Assembly (NCBI GenBank): GCA_965153455.1
Contig: OZ234494.1
Location: forward strand, 2,914,001-2,978,000
DNA: 64,000 nucleotides
DNA from: Sphagnum compactum
Lineage: Eukaryota > Bryophyta > Sphagnopsida > Sphagnales
Direction: 5' to 3'
Part shown: positions 46,368-57,377 of the stretch, piece by piece
Position numbering within the stretch: the stretch's first letter is position 1
Layout of the letters: each line of letters opens with the position of its first letter
Program-made: the position numbers and the translations under genes
The notes under the pieces: generated by a model
The model's database searches: none
What the model saw: the letters and a program-made list of their open reading frames with translations, nothing else
What the model was told of the DNA's origin: nothing

Positions 46368-48694
46368 ATGGCAATGGCATGCCAAGCATTAGCAGCCACG
46401 GCAGTTACAACAGGGAACGTCGTCCCTCTTGCTGCTTCATCTTCCTCCCACTTTCCTCGTTTGCAGCTGGTTACACCGATACTCTCACATGGTAACAACT
46501 CAAGAACTGCATCCATCTCACCACCATTCTGTCTTGTGCCTATATTACCGAGACCTAACCTTCCACCATAATGTGATTTGAACACTAAATTTGAGTTCTT
46601 TAGAACTGCCATCTGTATTTTGTGTCTTTTCAATCTGTTCTTGATCATTTCCCCTGATTGTGCATTACAGAATTGGGAAGGTGTAGACTTGCAACAAGAT
46701 CTTCAGCTACTAGTTACTTTGGCACTGCTCCCCAGAATCGTGGTACCACAAATGTAACAACCAATGCTGTTGCAGTGAGTAGAGCCTAACTTGAACGTGA
46801 AGATATGGTGTGTTCTGTAGTCTTGCCATTCAATGATCAAGGATTGTTCAAAGAAAGTGCAATGCCTCCTGAATTGATGCTATGAGTTTTTTTTTATGAC
46901 CCCCTAGTGAAGCAATGCATGTTATAAAACCATGAGGGCAGCTGCTTCTCTTAATGATGGCTGAATAGTCAGTCTGGGGCTCTTTCAAGTTTCAGGGACT
47001 GTTACTTATTCAGAGAGAGTGTAAAATTTGTTGGCCTGGGTTGAGCTGGGCATGATGTGATCCTCTTCCCATGGGTTCAGACGTTTGAGTGATGTGGATG
47101 CAGACAAAGGAAGCATCCACAAGCTCTGCAACCACAACTGGAGGGTAAGCTGTGACTATAATCCTGCAAAAATGCTTTGGGCTTCTCACTCTTGCAACTT
47201 TGTGTTATTAATGTACACATGTCCTTTCAAGACAGAGTGGTGGTCCTCACTATCCAATGGTTACTTCATTGATATCATAGTCAGCTGCTGCCAACTTTCT
47301 TTCTCTTTCTTGCATCTGTACCACTTTGTCCAGAGGAGTTAAGGTCATAGGATTTCAGTGAAATGTCTGGTCCTTGGAAGCTTCCCATCTGCATGGCTCT
47401 TGAGGGTCTGGTTTGTTTCATTGCATTCCTGTCTTGACTAAAAAAGCTGTGCTACAACTGATGACTACATTATTGTGGGCCCGATTTGTGGTATTTTAGC
47501 CATGAACTGCTGCTATTTGAGGCTCTTCGTGAGGGACTGGAAGAGGAATTGGACCGGGACCCAACTGTATGTGTCATTGGTGAGGATGTTGGTCACTATG
47601 GTGGCTCTTACAAGGTCACCAAGGGTTTTGCGGAAAAGTTTGGAGACTGGAGACTTCTGGATACACCTATTTGTGAGAACTCCTTCACTGGCATGGCCAT
47701 TGGAGCTGCTATGACAGGTCTACGGCCAGTTATCGAAGGTATGAACATGGGCTTTTTGCTTCTGGCCTACAACCAGATTGCCAACAACTGTGGCATGCTT
47801 CATTACACATCAGGGGGCCAATTCACAATCCCTGTGGTTATCAGGGGACCTGGAGGGGTGGGCAGGCAACTGGGTGCTGAACACTCTCAACGCCTGGAGT
47901 CTTACTTCCAATCTGTACCAGGCCTACAAATGGTGGCCTGTTCAACCCCATACAATGCCAAGGGGCTGATGAAGGCTGCCATACGCAGTGAAAACCCCGT
48001 AATTTTGTTTGAACATGTGCTGTTGTACAATTTGAAGGAGAAAATCCCTGATGAGGAATACACGTGCTGCCTGGAGGAGGCTGAACTGGTTCGACCTGGG
48101 GAGGATATTACTATCCTGACCTATTCTCGGATGCGTTACCACGTTACCCAGGTGTGTTGTTGGTTCTCTGGCTGTGCAGCTCATTGCATTTACAACCCAA
48201 TGAACTCTGGTAGTGTGACAAGATTCAGGATTCAAGAGTGACACACTACAGTAGAAGTTGAAAGTTCCATAATATATATGTGAGAATTTATGACTAAAGC
48301 TCGCACATATGCTTGTCTTTATCTGAGAGTGTAATGCTTCAGATGCTGGGGTTTTTTGAGCTTGCAGGCTGCTAAGACCCTGGTGAATAAGGGGTATGAC
48401 CCAGAGATCATTGACATTCGTTCATTGAAGCCATTTGACATGTACACCATAGGCCAGTCAGTGAAGAAGACACACCGAGTTCTGATTGTGGAGGAATGCA
48501 TGAGGACAGGAGGCATTGGGGCTAGTCTAAGGGCTGCGATCATGGAGAACTTTTTTGATGACTTGGATGCCCCCATTGGTTGCCTCTCATCACAGGATGT
48601 TCCAACCCCCTATTCTGGCCCTCTGGAGGAGCTGACTGTAGTTCAACCTCCCCAGATTGTAGCAGCTGTGGAACAGCTTTGCTCAAGAGAGTGA
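46368..48694 (+). CDS. PDH-E1 beta: Pyruvate dehydrogenase E1 beta subunit, plastid type (five exons)
   Basis: With E1 alpha it forms the thiamine-diphosphate E1 of the plastid pyruvate dehydrogenase complex, making acetyl-CoA for fatty-acid synthesis. Exons: 46368-46491, 46671-46774, 47104-47144, 47500-48151 and 48368-48694; all phases close, giving 415 residues. Residues 1-85 are Ser/Thr/Ala-rich with scattered Arg, fitting a chloroplast transit peptide. The mature part starts [20 protein letters not shown]. The plastid/cyanobacterial signature [16 protein letters not shown] (117-132) is present, where mitochondrial forms have a different sequence. Other marks: [40 protein letters not shown] and [14 protein letters not shown]; the C-terminus is [11 protein letters not shown]. 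Four small introns split only the leader and one site after [11 protein letters not shown]. Intact. Confidence 0.96.
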
Positions 48695-50715
48695 CATGCA
48701 ACAGATGGATGAGAATATGTTAGTGTATGTCTCAGGGCAGTCGGGTACTCTACACAGCAGTAAAGATCAGGAATGAGGACTCTTAAACACATGTAAGAAG
48801 GGGATGGACTTCCTTTCATACGTCTACCCAACTATTTGTGTAAGCATGCAGAAGGACTGTCCAGTTGGGGTTCCAGAGGAGAACCTGTACGATTTTGTTC
48901 TCGAAAGGTGAGCTTTTGTGAGGCTATTTGTTTTGCTTCAGGTTTATGTTGGTCATAAGGATCTTTGTTAGGTGTAGCATAGCCAGCTCATTTCCCAGTT
49001 CAATTTCCCCATTTTACCATTGTTGACAGACTCCAATTGCAGCCAAATTCCAGCACCTGTGGTCTGTTTTTCCTGATCTTGGGGTTCCTACTTTTCTTGG
49101 TGCTAAGCACATCACATTTTTCAAAATCCATAATTTTCCTTATACTGAGCTATTCCACAAGCCTTGAACAGGGTTGGCAACTGCCAAAAACCTTGAACTG
49201 GTTTGTAAGATATGGGGATGTTTTGATTTTTTGTAGTTGTCTCTTTCATGTGGCTTGGCTTTTGTTTTCCCTGCAGCTTCTATCTCAAGATTAATGTTTC
49301 TCAAGGTTTTGTAGCTTGTTGAAAACTTCAGTGGAGATCAAGACAAATTGCCCTTGGAGGGGGCCAGTGGCAGCAACTATGTCCAGCAGCAGAGCAATAT
49401 ATGCAAGGTTTGTTACCAATCTTCCCTGAATTGAGGGTGGATGCTGACACCCAAGTAGGACAATTTCTTTGCACTGTGTTAGAACTTTAACATCAAGCCA
49501 ATAGCCCAAGTGGTTGAAGAAACAGCATTTTGGTCTGCACACCCCACAAGAGGGTGTGAACTATAATTGCGGACTTAGATCTGGCAATTTGGGTGGAGTG
49601 TCAAAAGGCTTCTGGGAGGAAGTTAACAGTAGATGACGATTTCTACCCTTTGTTGAGATAGGCAAGGTAGCTAATGTTTTGTAGGTATAGTAATGATCAT
49701 CCTTGGGACTTTCTTGGACTTTCTGGGACTTTTGTATGTTGGTTAATGTTCCACATTAACCTATAGCCATTTCCAGGAACTGATGAATCAGTGGGGACAT
49801 TATGGTAGGTGGTTTTCAATGCTGTACATGTTCTGTTGAAGGTCCCTGAACATGTCTCTGATTGTCACTGTTGTTTGAATTCTGTTGTGTTCTTATTTTC
49901 TCTTTCCTTGAGAGTGGGATGGCCATATTTTTTCATCATTTTTGCTGATTGTTGCTGGCTTTTTGGGTCAGCTCTGAGATCTCCATTACCTTATCATAAG
50001 GTCTCTCCATTCTTTTCAGATTGGCTACTTTCGTGAGTATCAAAAAGTTCAAAGTACTTATGAAGAGACTCTTGTATAAGTTGTTGCTTGCAAGTAGATG
50101 GTCCCTGAACAAGTGAGACTGGCACATTTGTTCATACATCTTGTTTTTATTGTTTCTTCATTCTAGTTCTTCCCATCCATGTTGTTCCTGCTTCTGAAAG
50201 TCTTTATCTGGAAGTCTGTCTTTGATTTCAAGGAAAAGTTTAAACCTTGGTCCAGCCTTTTCTTAATCACCAGTATGGAAGTTTATTGATTTCTCCTGAG
50301 AGTTATTGTTGCTTGAAAGTTTGAGGAGATTATTCAAACACATGTTGGGATTCATGATATCAAGGTGGAGGATTGCTAGCTACTCAGTTACAATTGATGA
50401 CGAAGATGATGGTGGCAGGTTGAACCTTAAGGCCCCTTCCACATTGTAGCATTGTAAAGAGAGAGTGTGGTCAAAAACCTCGTTGAATATCCAAATGGGA
50501 GCCAAGATAATGCAAGAGCAATTGAAGCTCATGATGCCCACAAGTATCTCAAAACAGAACAGACACGCACAGAAGTGCCCATGCAACTGAGAATAAAGTG
50601 TCCTGACACAACAACTACATGGTGCTTCAGAAATGGGTTCATACGATACGTTTAAACAACAGCAACTAGAAGGCGCGCTCCTTCATGACAAAAAACAAAC
50701 AAGATATATCCATAA

Positions 50716-51012
50716 AATTGCAGAGAAATCTCTCTCCACAAACAACAATTTGAAAAGGTCACGTGACAATGAGTGTAGTCATAACCTTATGAGAGTTGCT
50801 CACAAAGGTGTCAGACCCTCAACCTTCATCACAAATAACTGTGACAAGCTGCCATGACTTCTACCCACTGAATTCACCAGCTCTTGACAGGAAGGTGGTT
50901 GTAGATAAGTATATAATGATCAGCCCAAAATCTGGTGAAAACCATTATACAAAAACTGCATACCGTGTTTCTGTTACATTTCCAGAAGCAACAAGAACAT
51001 TCAGTTGTGATA
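50716..51012. repeat. Dispersed repeat shared with 31498-31790
   Basis: Matches the array upstream of the F-box gene from cagagaaatctc through acaatgagtg(t/c)agtcataacct, gctgccatgact and tttctgt to ccagaagcaac. Same orientation, roughly 80 per cent alike by eye. It lies upstream of a different gene. Confidence 0.8.
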
Positions 51013-51237
51013 TCAGAAAGCACTGAAAACAAAATGATATTAGAGTGTGTACCACAGGCAGTAAAACTGACACCTCTAACTACACATGTATGATGCAACA
51101 ATAAGCATTGAAGATCACAGAAATCACATCAAAACTGAACAATCCAGAGCAATGAGCACTGGAGAGGTTAACTCAGAACAATAGTTTGTTGAGCTCCATG
51201 AAGATGAATTTCCAAGCACTCTCACCCCCAGGAAATC

Positions 51238-51468
51238 ATGGCAGTAGTAGCTCCAATCCCCTAGAAGCCAGAGAGACAACACAACACAACACAACATCCA
51301 TGCCAAACGCACAGATCAAAAGAGTGCTGACTATGCTCTCATTTTTGCAACATATGAATTGCATGGCAGTAACTCCAAGTCCTGGAAGAAAGAAGGACAC
51401 AACATTATCCATGGGCAATAAACAGGATCAAAAGACTGCTGGATATGCTCTCATTTTGCAAGATATAC
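51238..51468. repeat. Imperfect ~124-bp tandem duplication
   Basis: catggcagta(gta)ctcca ... gatcaaaaga(g/c)tgctg ... tatgctctcatttt occurs at 51238-51361 and 51362-51468; the second copy is shorter by small deletions. Confidence 0.75.
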
Positions 51469-51776
51469 AATCAAGCTTATCACTGACATTGAAGCTCATT
51501 CCTTAACCAACTGATTCCCGAATGTTGTGCCGGGAGCTAGCTATGGAGAGATTTCACTGACCTCATTGAGATACAGTCACATCTTCCGCTCCCCACCCCG
51601 CACTTCAGCAGACTCGCTGGCATCCTCATCTTTTGCAACTTGAAGGAGACACCATGGCGTCGCCCTTTCTCCCTACCCCCTACCTCCCCTTTCACGGCAT
51701 AACGATCTCTGGATGCTGCTGTCAAAAGCAAAGGAGAGAGAGGAGATCTGTAGCCAACAGTACTGTGAGGCCCACT

Positions 51777-51800
51777 AAACCCTAAACCCTGAACCCTAAA
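51777..51800 (+). promoter_or_regulatory. Telo-box motifs upstream of the Fcf2-type gene
   Basis: aaaccctaaaccctgaaccc contains the telo box AAACCCTAA and near repeats. Telo boxes are known in promoters of plant ribosome-biogenesis and translation genes, which fits the product downstream. Confidence 0.6.
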
Positions 51801-52161
51801 TCTCAACTTCAATTCTCGCAGCCCTACAAAGCTCCCATTTGTATCCTACATCGTCCAAATCTTGGCACGAGATTTGAAGATCTTCTTTCTTTGATGGACA
51901 TATTTGTATCTTCTTTGATGTCGCGTTTGCAGGTGTGGGAGGTTTTTGTTTTGGTGTGTTTGTTGTTGTGAATTCCAGGAGGTTGTTTGCTGGCGAGGTT
52001 CTGGAGCTTTTTTATGTCTCCTTTGTTCTGAGCTTTCTTCTGGAAGCTCTGTTTTGCTCGGCCTTATTGTGTCGAGGTGTCAGGAGTCTGTTGCAAAGTC
52101 TCGCAACGTTGGGTGGGGGGAGAGAAAACTTATCATTGAAGTTTCTGGCTGCGGAGAAGAG

Positions 52162-55100
52162 ATGCCGCCTGAGTTACGGCCGCGGAAGGAGACTCCGACT
52201 CCGTCAAAGCCTGCCCTGGCTCGTCGCTCCAGGAAAACGCCATTGAAGCTGGCCGATTACTTCGCTGCGCCCCCCGCGGGTACCGGTGTGGAAAACAATG
52301 ACAGCAAAACGGTGGAGAAGAAGCGAGGCAGGAGCAGAGCGAAGAAGGAACCAGACGAGATCCGACACGATGATGATAGCATTCAGCTGGACTCTGCTGA
52401 AACTCCCAACATAAGCTTGGAATTGGCGGTCTGCCATGCGAAGGACAAAGAAGACAGGATGGAACCGATCATCGAAACTCCGTCGAAGACTAGGGTCGAC
52501 AAGAACCTTGGTGCGGAGGACTGTGGTGTGGAAGAGGACAAAGGTGAGGTGGTGGCGTCGGCACAGAAAGACAACAACAACAGTTGTGCTCCGATGTCGA
52601 GGCAGCAGCGGAGGAGGGAGCTTGACCTGAACAAGAGTTTGGGAAGTTGGCCTCAGCAGCTGGAGCAGCGGGAGAGTAGGAGTCAGACGCTCTCGAAGAA
52701 GAAACAGATGGTCGAAAATGAAGTGGAGGTGATTTGTCTCGACGATGATGACGATGATGGCAATTGTGACAATGGGTCTGTTGAGAAACTGCATGGCAGG
52801 ACGAGAGTGCAGCAGCAGTCATGTAGCAACAAGCCTGATGAAGCCCCCAAACCCTCTCTAGGGTTTTTCTTGGAGAACACAGATGAGGGTTTGAATGCTG
52901 CTGCTGTCGGAGTGGGAGTAGAGAAGGTAGTGGAGCAACCCAAGGAAACAGATGTTGAAATGGCAGTAGTGGAGCACAGCAATGTTGGCCAAGAAGAGGC
53001 TGTGGATGTTGTTGAAATGGCACTAAGGAGGCAGCACTCAAATGCAAGCCTGGAAGAAGCCTCTGTTGAGCACTCAATGGATATGGAGAAGGTATCAATG
53101 GGGCACACGAGTGCAGTGGAGGTTGTTGAAATGCCAGAGGGGCATGCAAGTGCAGGTGGAAAAATTCCAGGTGAGAAACAAAGTGAGAGAGGTACAGGAC
53201 ATGCACTACTACCAGGTGATGGGGAAGACACCGAGACCGAGGTAGTAATAGCACAGAAGCAAACAGAAGAGGGAGTAGTTCAGGAATCTGAGATGATAGA
53301 GGAAGAGAAATTGGAGGTTGAGGACTCACAGAGCAACAGACCTGAGAATGCCCACATGACAGTGAAGGAGCTGCCTTCATCAGAGCGAGAACATGGAAAC
53401 AAGGAGGTAAATGATAGAAATAGTGGTGTATCAAGTGAGCAGATGGCAACATGTTCAGATGATGTGGAACAAGCGCAAGAAGACTCAACGCCTGGGAATG
53501 AAAATCAGGGAGATTATCAAGCCATGGTTGATGGAACAGGAGGAGATCATCTCAAGGAGAATGCAGTCAAACAATCTGAATCTGCTATGGTGCAAGATGT
53601 CCAGGTTGGTAGACACATGGTTGTTGGGGATAGAAAACATCCTCTTGAGGAGAATGTGAAGGAATATCCCATTGACTTGGTTGACAGGGAAGGACACGAT
53701 CATCTCGAGGAAAACCCAAAGGAAGATTCTCCAATGTTACAAGATCCTCAGGCACATGAAGTAATTAGTAGTATAGTGTCAGAAGAGCATGATACTGTTC
53801 ACTCACATGCCTCCCTGGTAACAGAGAGGATTAACAATCTCCAAGCAGAAGAAATTTATGAAAAAATGCTGCCATCAGAGGGACCTTGTACTGGTAATTT
53901 ACACAACTACCCACTGTCAGAACTCACACCAGAGGTCCAGGAACGCAAGGTTCTTGAAGGAGGAACATTAACAGAGAATGATGCTGGGGACTCACATGAC
54001 TCCTCATCAGCAGGGTCAGAACCTGAAGATGAGGACGTTCAGGTTCTGAATGGAATAGGTTGTGAAGATGAAGCTAAGGATGGTGAAGACAACCTTGTCG
54101 CATCTTTTGAGAATAGGAAAGCAAGTGAAATAGAAGACAACACTGACAGCAACGATGAAGATAGTGAAGAGGAAGAGGATGACACAGAATTGATAAAGCT
54201 GGTTGCTAAGTCCCTGAATACTCATCTCAAGCAAGAGAACGCAAGGTACAATGCATAATTAGGTTTTGGTCAGAGAAGTCTGAATCTCTTTTGCTGCATT
54301 CTGTCTTTCTTCACTTACACATCATGATATCCACTCTAATCAGAACTTCAATGTTTGCTGTACAGTAGAATCTACAATTTTTTCACTGAATGTGTAAAAG
54401 GTTATTGTCTGTGGGAATAGGGTGGGAAGCAAGGACAGAGTGGATCCTTCAAATTCTACCTCGAGGACAGATGGGATTGATGAAGTGATGTATATTGATG
54501 ACTCCAGGGACAGAGAGTAAGTTTCCCTCAGAGCCTGTTAGATTGTGGCGTAAGTGTTCCTTCTTTCATACTGAATTGCAATTGCAATTCCTTGTGACAG
54601 GCTTCAAAGTTATAATCTTTCTTGGATTGGCTTCCCGATCTCTTAAAAGTCATATTGGAATAGTTCTGCCCTTCATGCCCTGCAGACATTGATTGAGTAC
54701 ATTGCACACCTTGTGAGGCAATTGAAGGTCTTGAGTTCAAGCCCAGTCATGGGTTCTAACCTCCTAATTTGAATCTAACTGTAGGGCCTAGTTGTATTTG
54801 CATAGTTCTGTCCTGTGTGCCCTTCAAGTTTCTTTGGTAGCTCTTTTATGGGCAGGGACTGCTTGCTGGACAAGTTTGTGTTTCTAACCAAGCACAGTAC
54901 ATCTGATTTTTTTCATGTCTCAAGTTGCCTGGGTCCTGTGTTTTGTTTGCAGTGCTGCTGAAGCGGCAGCAGAGGCCATGCATATCAGGTGGGTCCCAAA
55001 GACTGGTTTGCCAATGATAGATGGTAAGGGGGTGGCAGATAGCTCAGGCCAGAGAACCAGTAAAGGTATATCTGAGAAAAGCCTGGACAGGAGCGTTTGG

Positions 55101-56474
55101 AGAGGAGAGAAAGATTTGGAGGATGGACTTTTGGTACCCTCACTTGACCCACGAAAGCTGAGGAAACTTGCAAAGAAGACAGCGAAAGATACAGCTGGAT
55201 CAAAATGGTAGGAACTCTGTCTCATGTTCTAATGTTGATATTGTCTTTTTGGTCTTTAGTTTCCTTGCATCTAGATTTCTGCCAAGCTAGCAGACTAGAA
55301 CATAGTACTATTTCTTTGAACTATTCTCTTTCAGTCTTGCAGTTTCTCTCCAAATGAGGACAAAAGTTGACAAAGTGCATCTTTAGATGCAATCTCAAGG
55401 TGTAAATGGGGGAAATAGATTCTACTTTTACACTAACAGTTGAGGACTCCTGTACTGCACTGCCTGAAGATGACTTTAGCTGTGATTCCATACTTCACAG
55501 TTTAGTGGTGAAACTTGCAGTTAAACATGCCAGTTGTTTTGACTCCTTGTACTTTTCCTCACACCCATCACAAATTGTTTGGAACTACTTAAATACTGAT
55601 CTCTCCAATGAGTGTGGGACCAGGTTTGATATGCCCGCACCAACAGTCACACCAGAGATTAAAAAGGAGCTGCAGCTTTTACAGGTTTATCCTAAACCCT
55701 AACCATTAGAGAGCCTGCAGTTTAAGAATTTGTTGTTGAATAGCAGGTAAAGAAGTTGAGAGAGTTGGAAGTATATGACTTCACACTATCTGTTTCCTTT
55801 ATAAGCTCAAGTGTTTTTATGAAAAGTAGCATGCTAAATGCAAGTGGAGTGATTTGGTGTGTGCAGCTAAGAGGTGTCATGGATCCAAAACGCCATTACA
55901 AGGCCAGTGACATGAAGGGCATACCAAAGTACTTTCAAGTAAGGTTTTCAGACCTCATCATGGCAACCATCACTAAGCAGGATTTTTTCTTCCACAAGTT
56001 GTGTGGTGCAAGTGTTCATGGAAATCATCATTCTTGCCTTGTGTTTGCAACTCCTGCAGATTGGAACAGTAGTGGAAGGAGGTGCTGATTTCTACTCGGG
56101 AAGGTTGACAAAGAAGGAACGCAAGGGGACATTTGCAGATGAGCTTCTTGCAGACACATCTCTTAACTCCTACAGGTATGGACACTTTTCCAGTGTTTTC
56201 TGCAATTACTTGCCTGCAGGGAAGAACCATCAGAGCTTACAAGCAGAGGAATTGTGTGAATTGCCTAGGGGGTTTTTGATTCAGTTTAAGGATTTAGAGT
56301 ACTTGAGGAAAAAGATTGCATTGATTGACCTTCTTCTGAGCAGACAAACAATTTTGTTTTCCTTGTTACAGAAAGCGGAAGTATAAAGAAATACAAGAGG
56401 AGAAGCAGGCTGGTGGCAAAAAGTTTTGGAAGCAGAAAAAGAACCGGCAAAAGCCTTCATGGGCAAAAACATAG
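52162..56474 (+). CDS. FCF2-like: Fcf2-type pre-rRNA processing protein with long acidic N-terminus (seven exons)
   Basis: Fcf2 acts in the nucleolus in early cleavages of pre-rRNA for the small subunit. Exons: 52162-54245, 54421-54516, 54953-55207, 55624-55684, 55867-55938, 56060-56175 and 56372-56474; all phases close, giving 928 residues. The Fcf2 domain spans about 811-928: WFDMPAPTVTPEIKKELQLL, RGVMDPKRHYKASD, GADFYSGRLTKKERKGTFAD, ELLADTSLNSYRKRKYKEIQ and the basic tail KKFWKQKKNRQKPSWAKT. Residues 1-700 are low-complexity and acidic, with a basic start (RSRKTPLKLADYF, then KKRGRSRAKKE) and many Glu/Asp runs, reminiscent of the long form in animals (TdIF2). I chose the ATG at 52162; an in-frame ATG at 51946 would add 72 Cys/Trp-rich residues that look like leader DNA. 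Confidence 0.92.
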
Positions 56475-57377
56475 CCAATGTAGGGCAACCCTTTCACTTC
56501 CAAAAGTTCACCTTCAAAGTTTCTGTAGCAAAAGTTCTGCTTGGAGACACACAGAAAGATGCATTTGCATCTAACCATGTTGTAGAGTGTGTTGCCTTCG
56601 TATTGAAATTCATTGAGATCCTTATTGCAGGAAAAGAATTTTTCTTTGATGGAAATATAAAACTAGTTTCACAAGAATTTTCTCTCCTTGGCGTGTGCCC
56701 ATGGGAGCAGCTAGATTTGAGATGAGAAAGAGAGAGCACTCTGCACATGACCACTGCTGCTCTTGGAGACCCATGTGAAAGCTTGAAATAGAGAATGGAG
56801 AGGCATCTACTGTTTTTCAAGGAGCTTATTCACACCATGACCACCTACACTACAATCTTCTAGAGCTCCTTAATGAATACACAAATGCTTCTATAACACC
56901 AAGGATAATATTGTGAGTGAAGTCAGAACTGATGATTGATTTTGAATGAATTGCACATCCCTTTGACATTTTAAAATCCTTGATAAAGATATATGGTCAT
57001 TGGTATTTCAATGAAGTAGTCACAAAGAGAGAAGATAGATCAAAAAGTCACATACACTACATGACCTGGTCACAAATGCAACAGGTCTGATTTGCCAAGA
57101 ACTGAAAGTCCTTCAAATATCTGATTTGTAAGATACAATTGCAATGATGGTAATAAAAATTATGGTGGCTTTCAAACCCAAGTATCTAACTACTAAATGA
57201 AACTCCATTGCAATCATATGTTTCATTGCAGTTGTTGTATTTACATAAAAATCACAGGCAATACAAACATCACAATTAGAGAAAACTTTGAAAACTCTTT
57301 CATCCCTATCCCAATGATGGCTTCAGTAACATAAGACTGTAGCAAGCTTCATCTCAGCCACAAACATCCAAACATGT
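56475..57377. other. Short region between convergent genes
   Basis: Holds the 3' UTRs of the Fcf2-type gene (+) and the MSL1-like gene (-). No gene or repeat seen. Confidence 0.5.

Larger units (their letters stand above)
48695..51700. other. Intergenic, no gene supported
   Basis: The left part is the 3' UTR of the PDH E1-beta gene and AT-balanced sequence with only short frames. The right part holds a copy of the dispersed repeat (50716-51012) and a ~124-bp tandem duplication (51238-51468). Confidence 0.5.

Noticed and set aside
49291-49542. 83-codon minus-strand frame after the PDH E1-beta gene
   Set aside because: No domain recognised, no neighbouring exons, and it overlaps probable 3' flanking sequence.
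51946-52161. Upstream in-frame ATG as the start of the Fcf2-type protein
   Set aside because: It would add 72 Cys/Trp-rich residues unlike the acidic protein; the ATG at 52162 begins the expected basic, Pro-rich stretch. Not fully excluded.
52204-53488. Long minus-strand frames opposite the Fcf2-type exon
   Set aside because: They are Ser/Pro/Leu-rich mirror images of a Glu/Asp/Gly-rich coding exon, without domains or splice logic.
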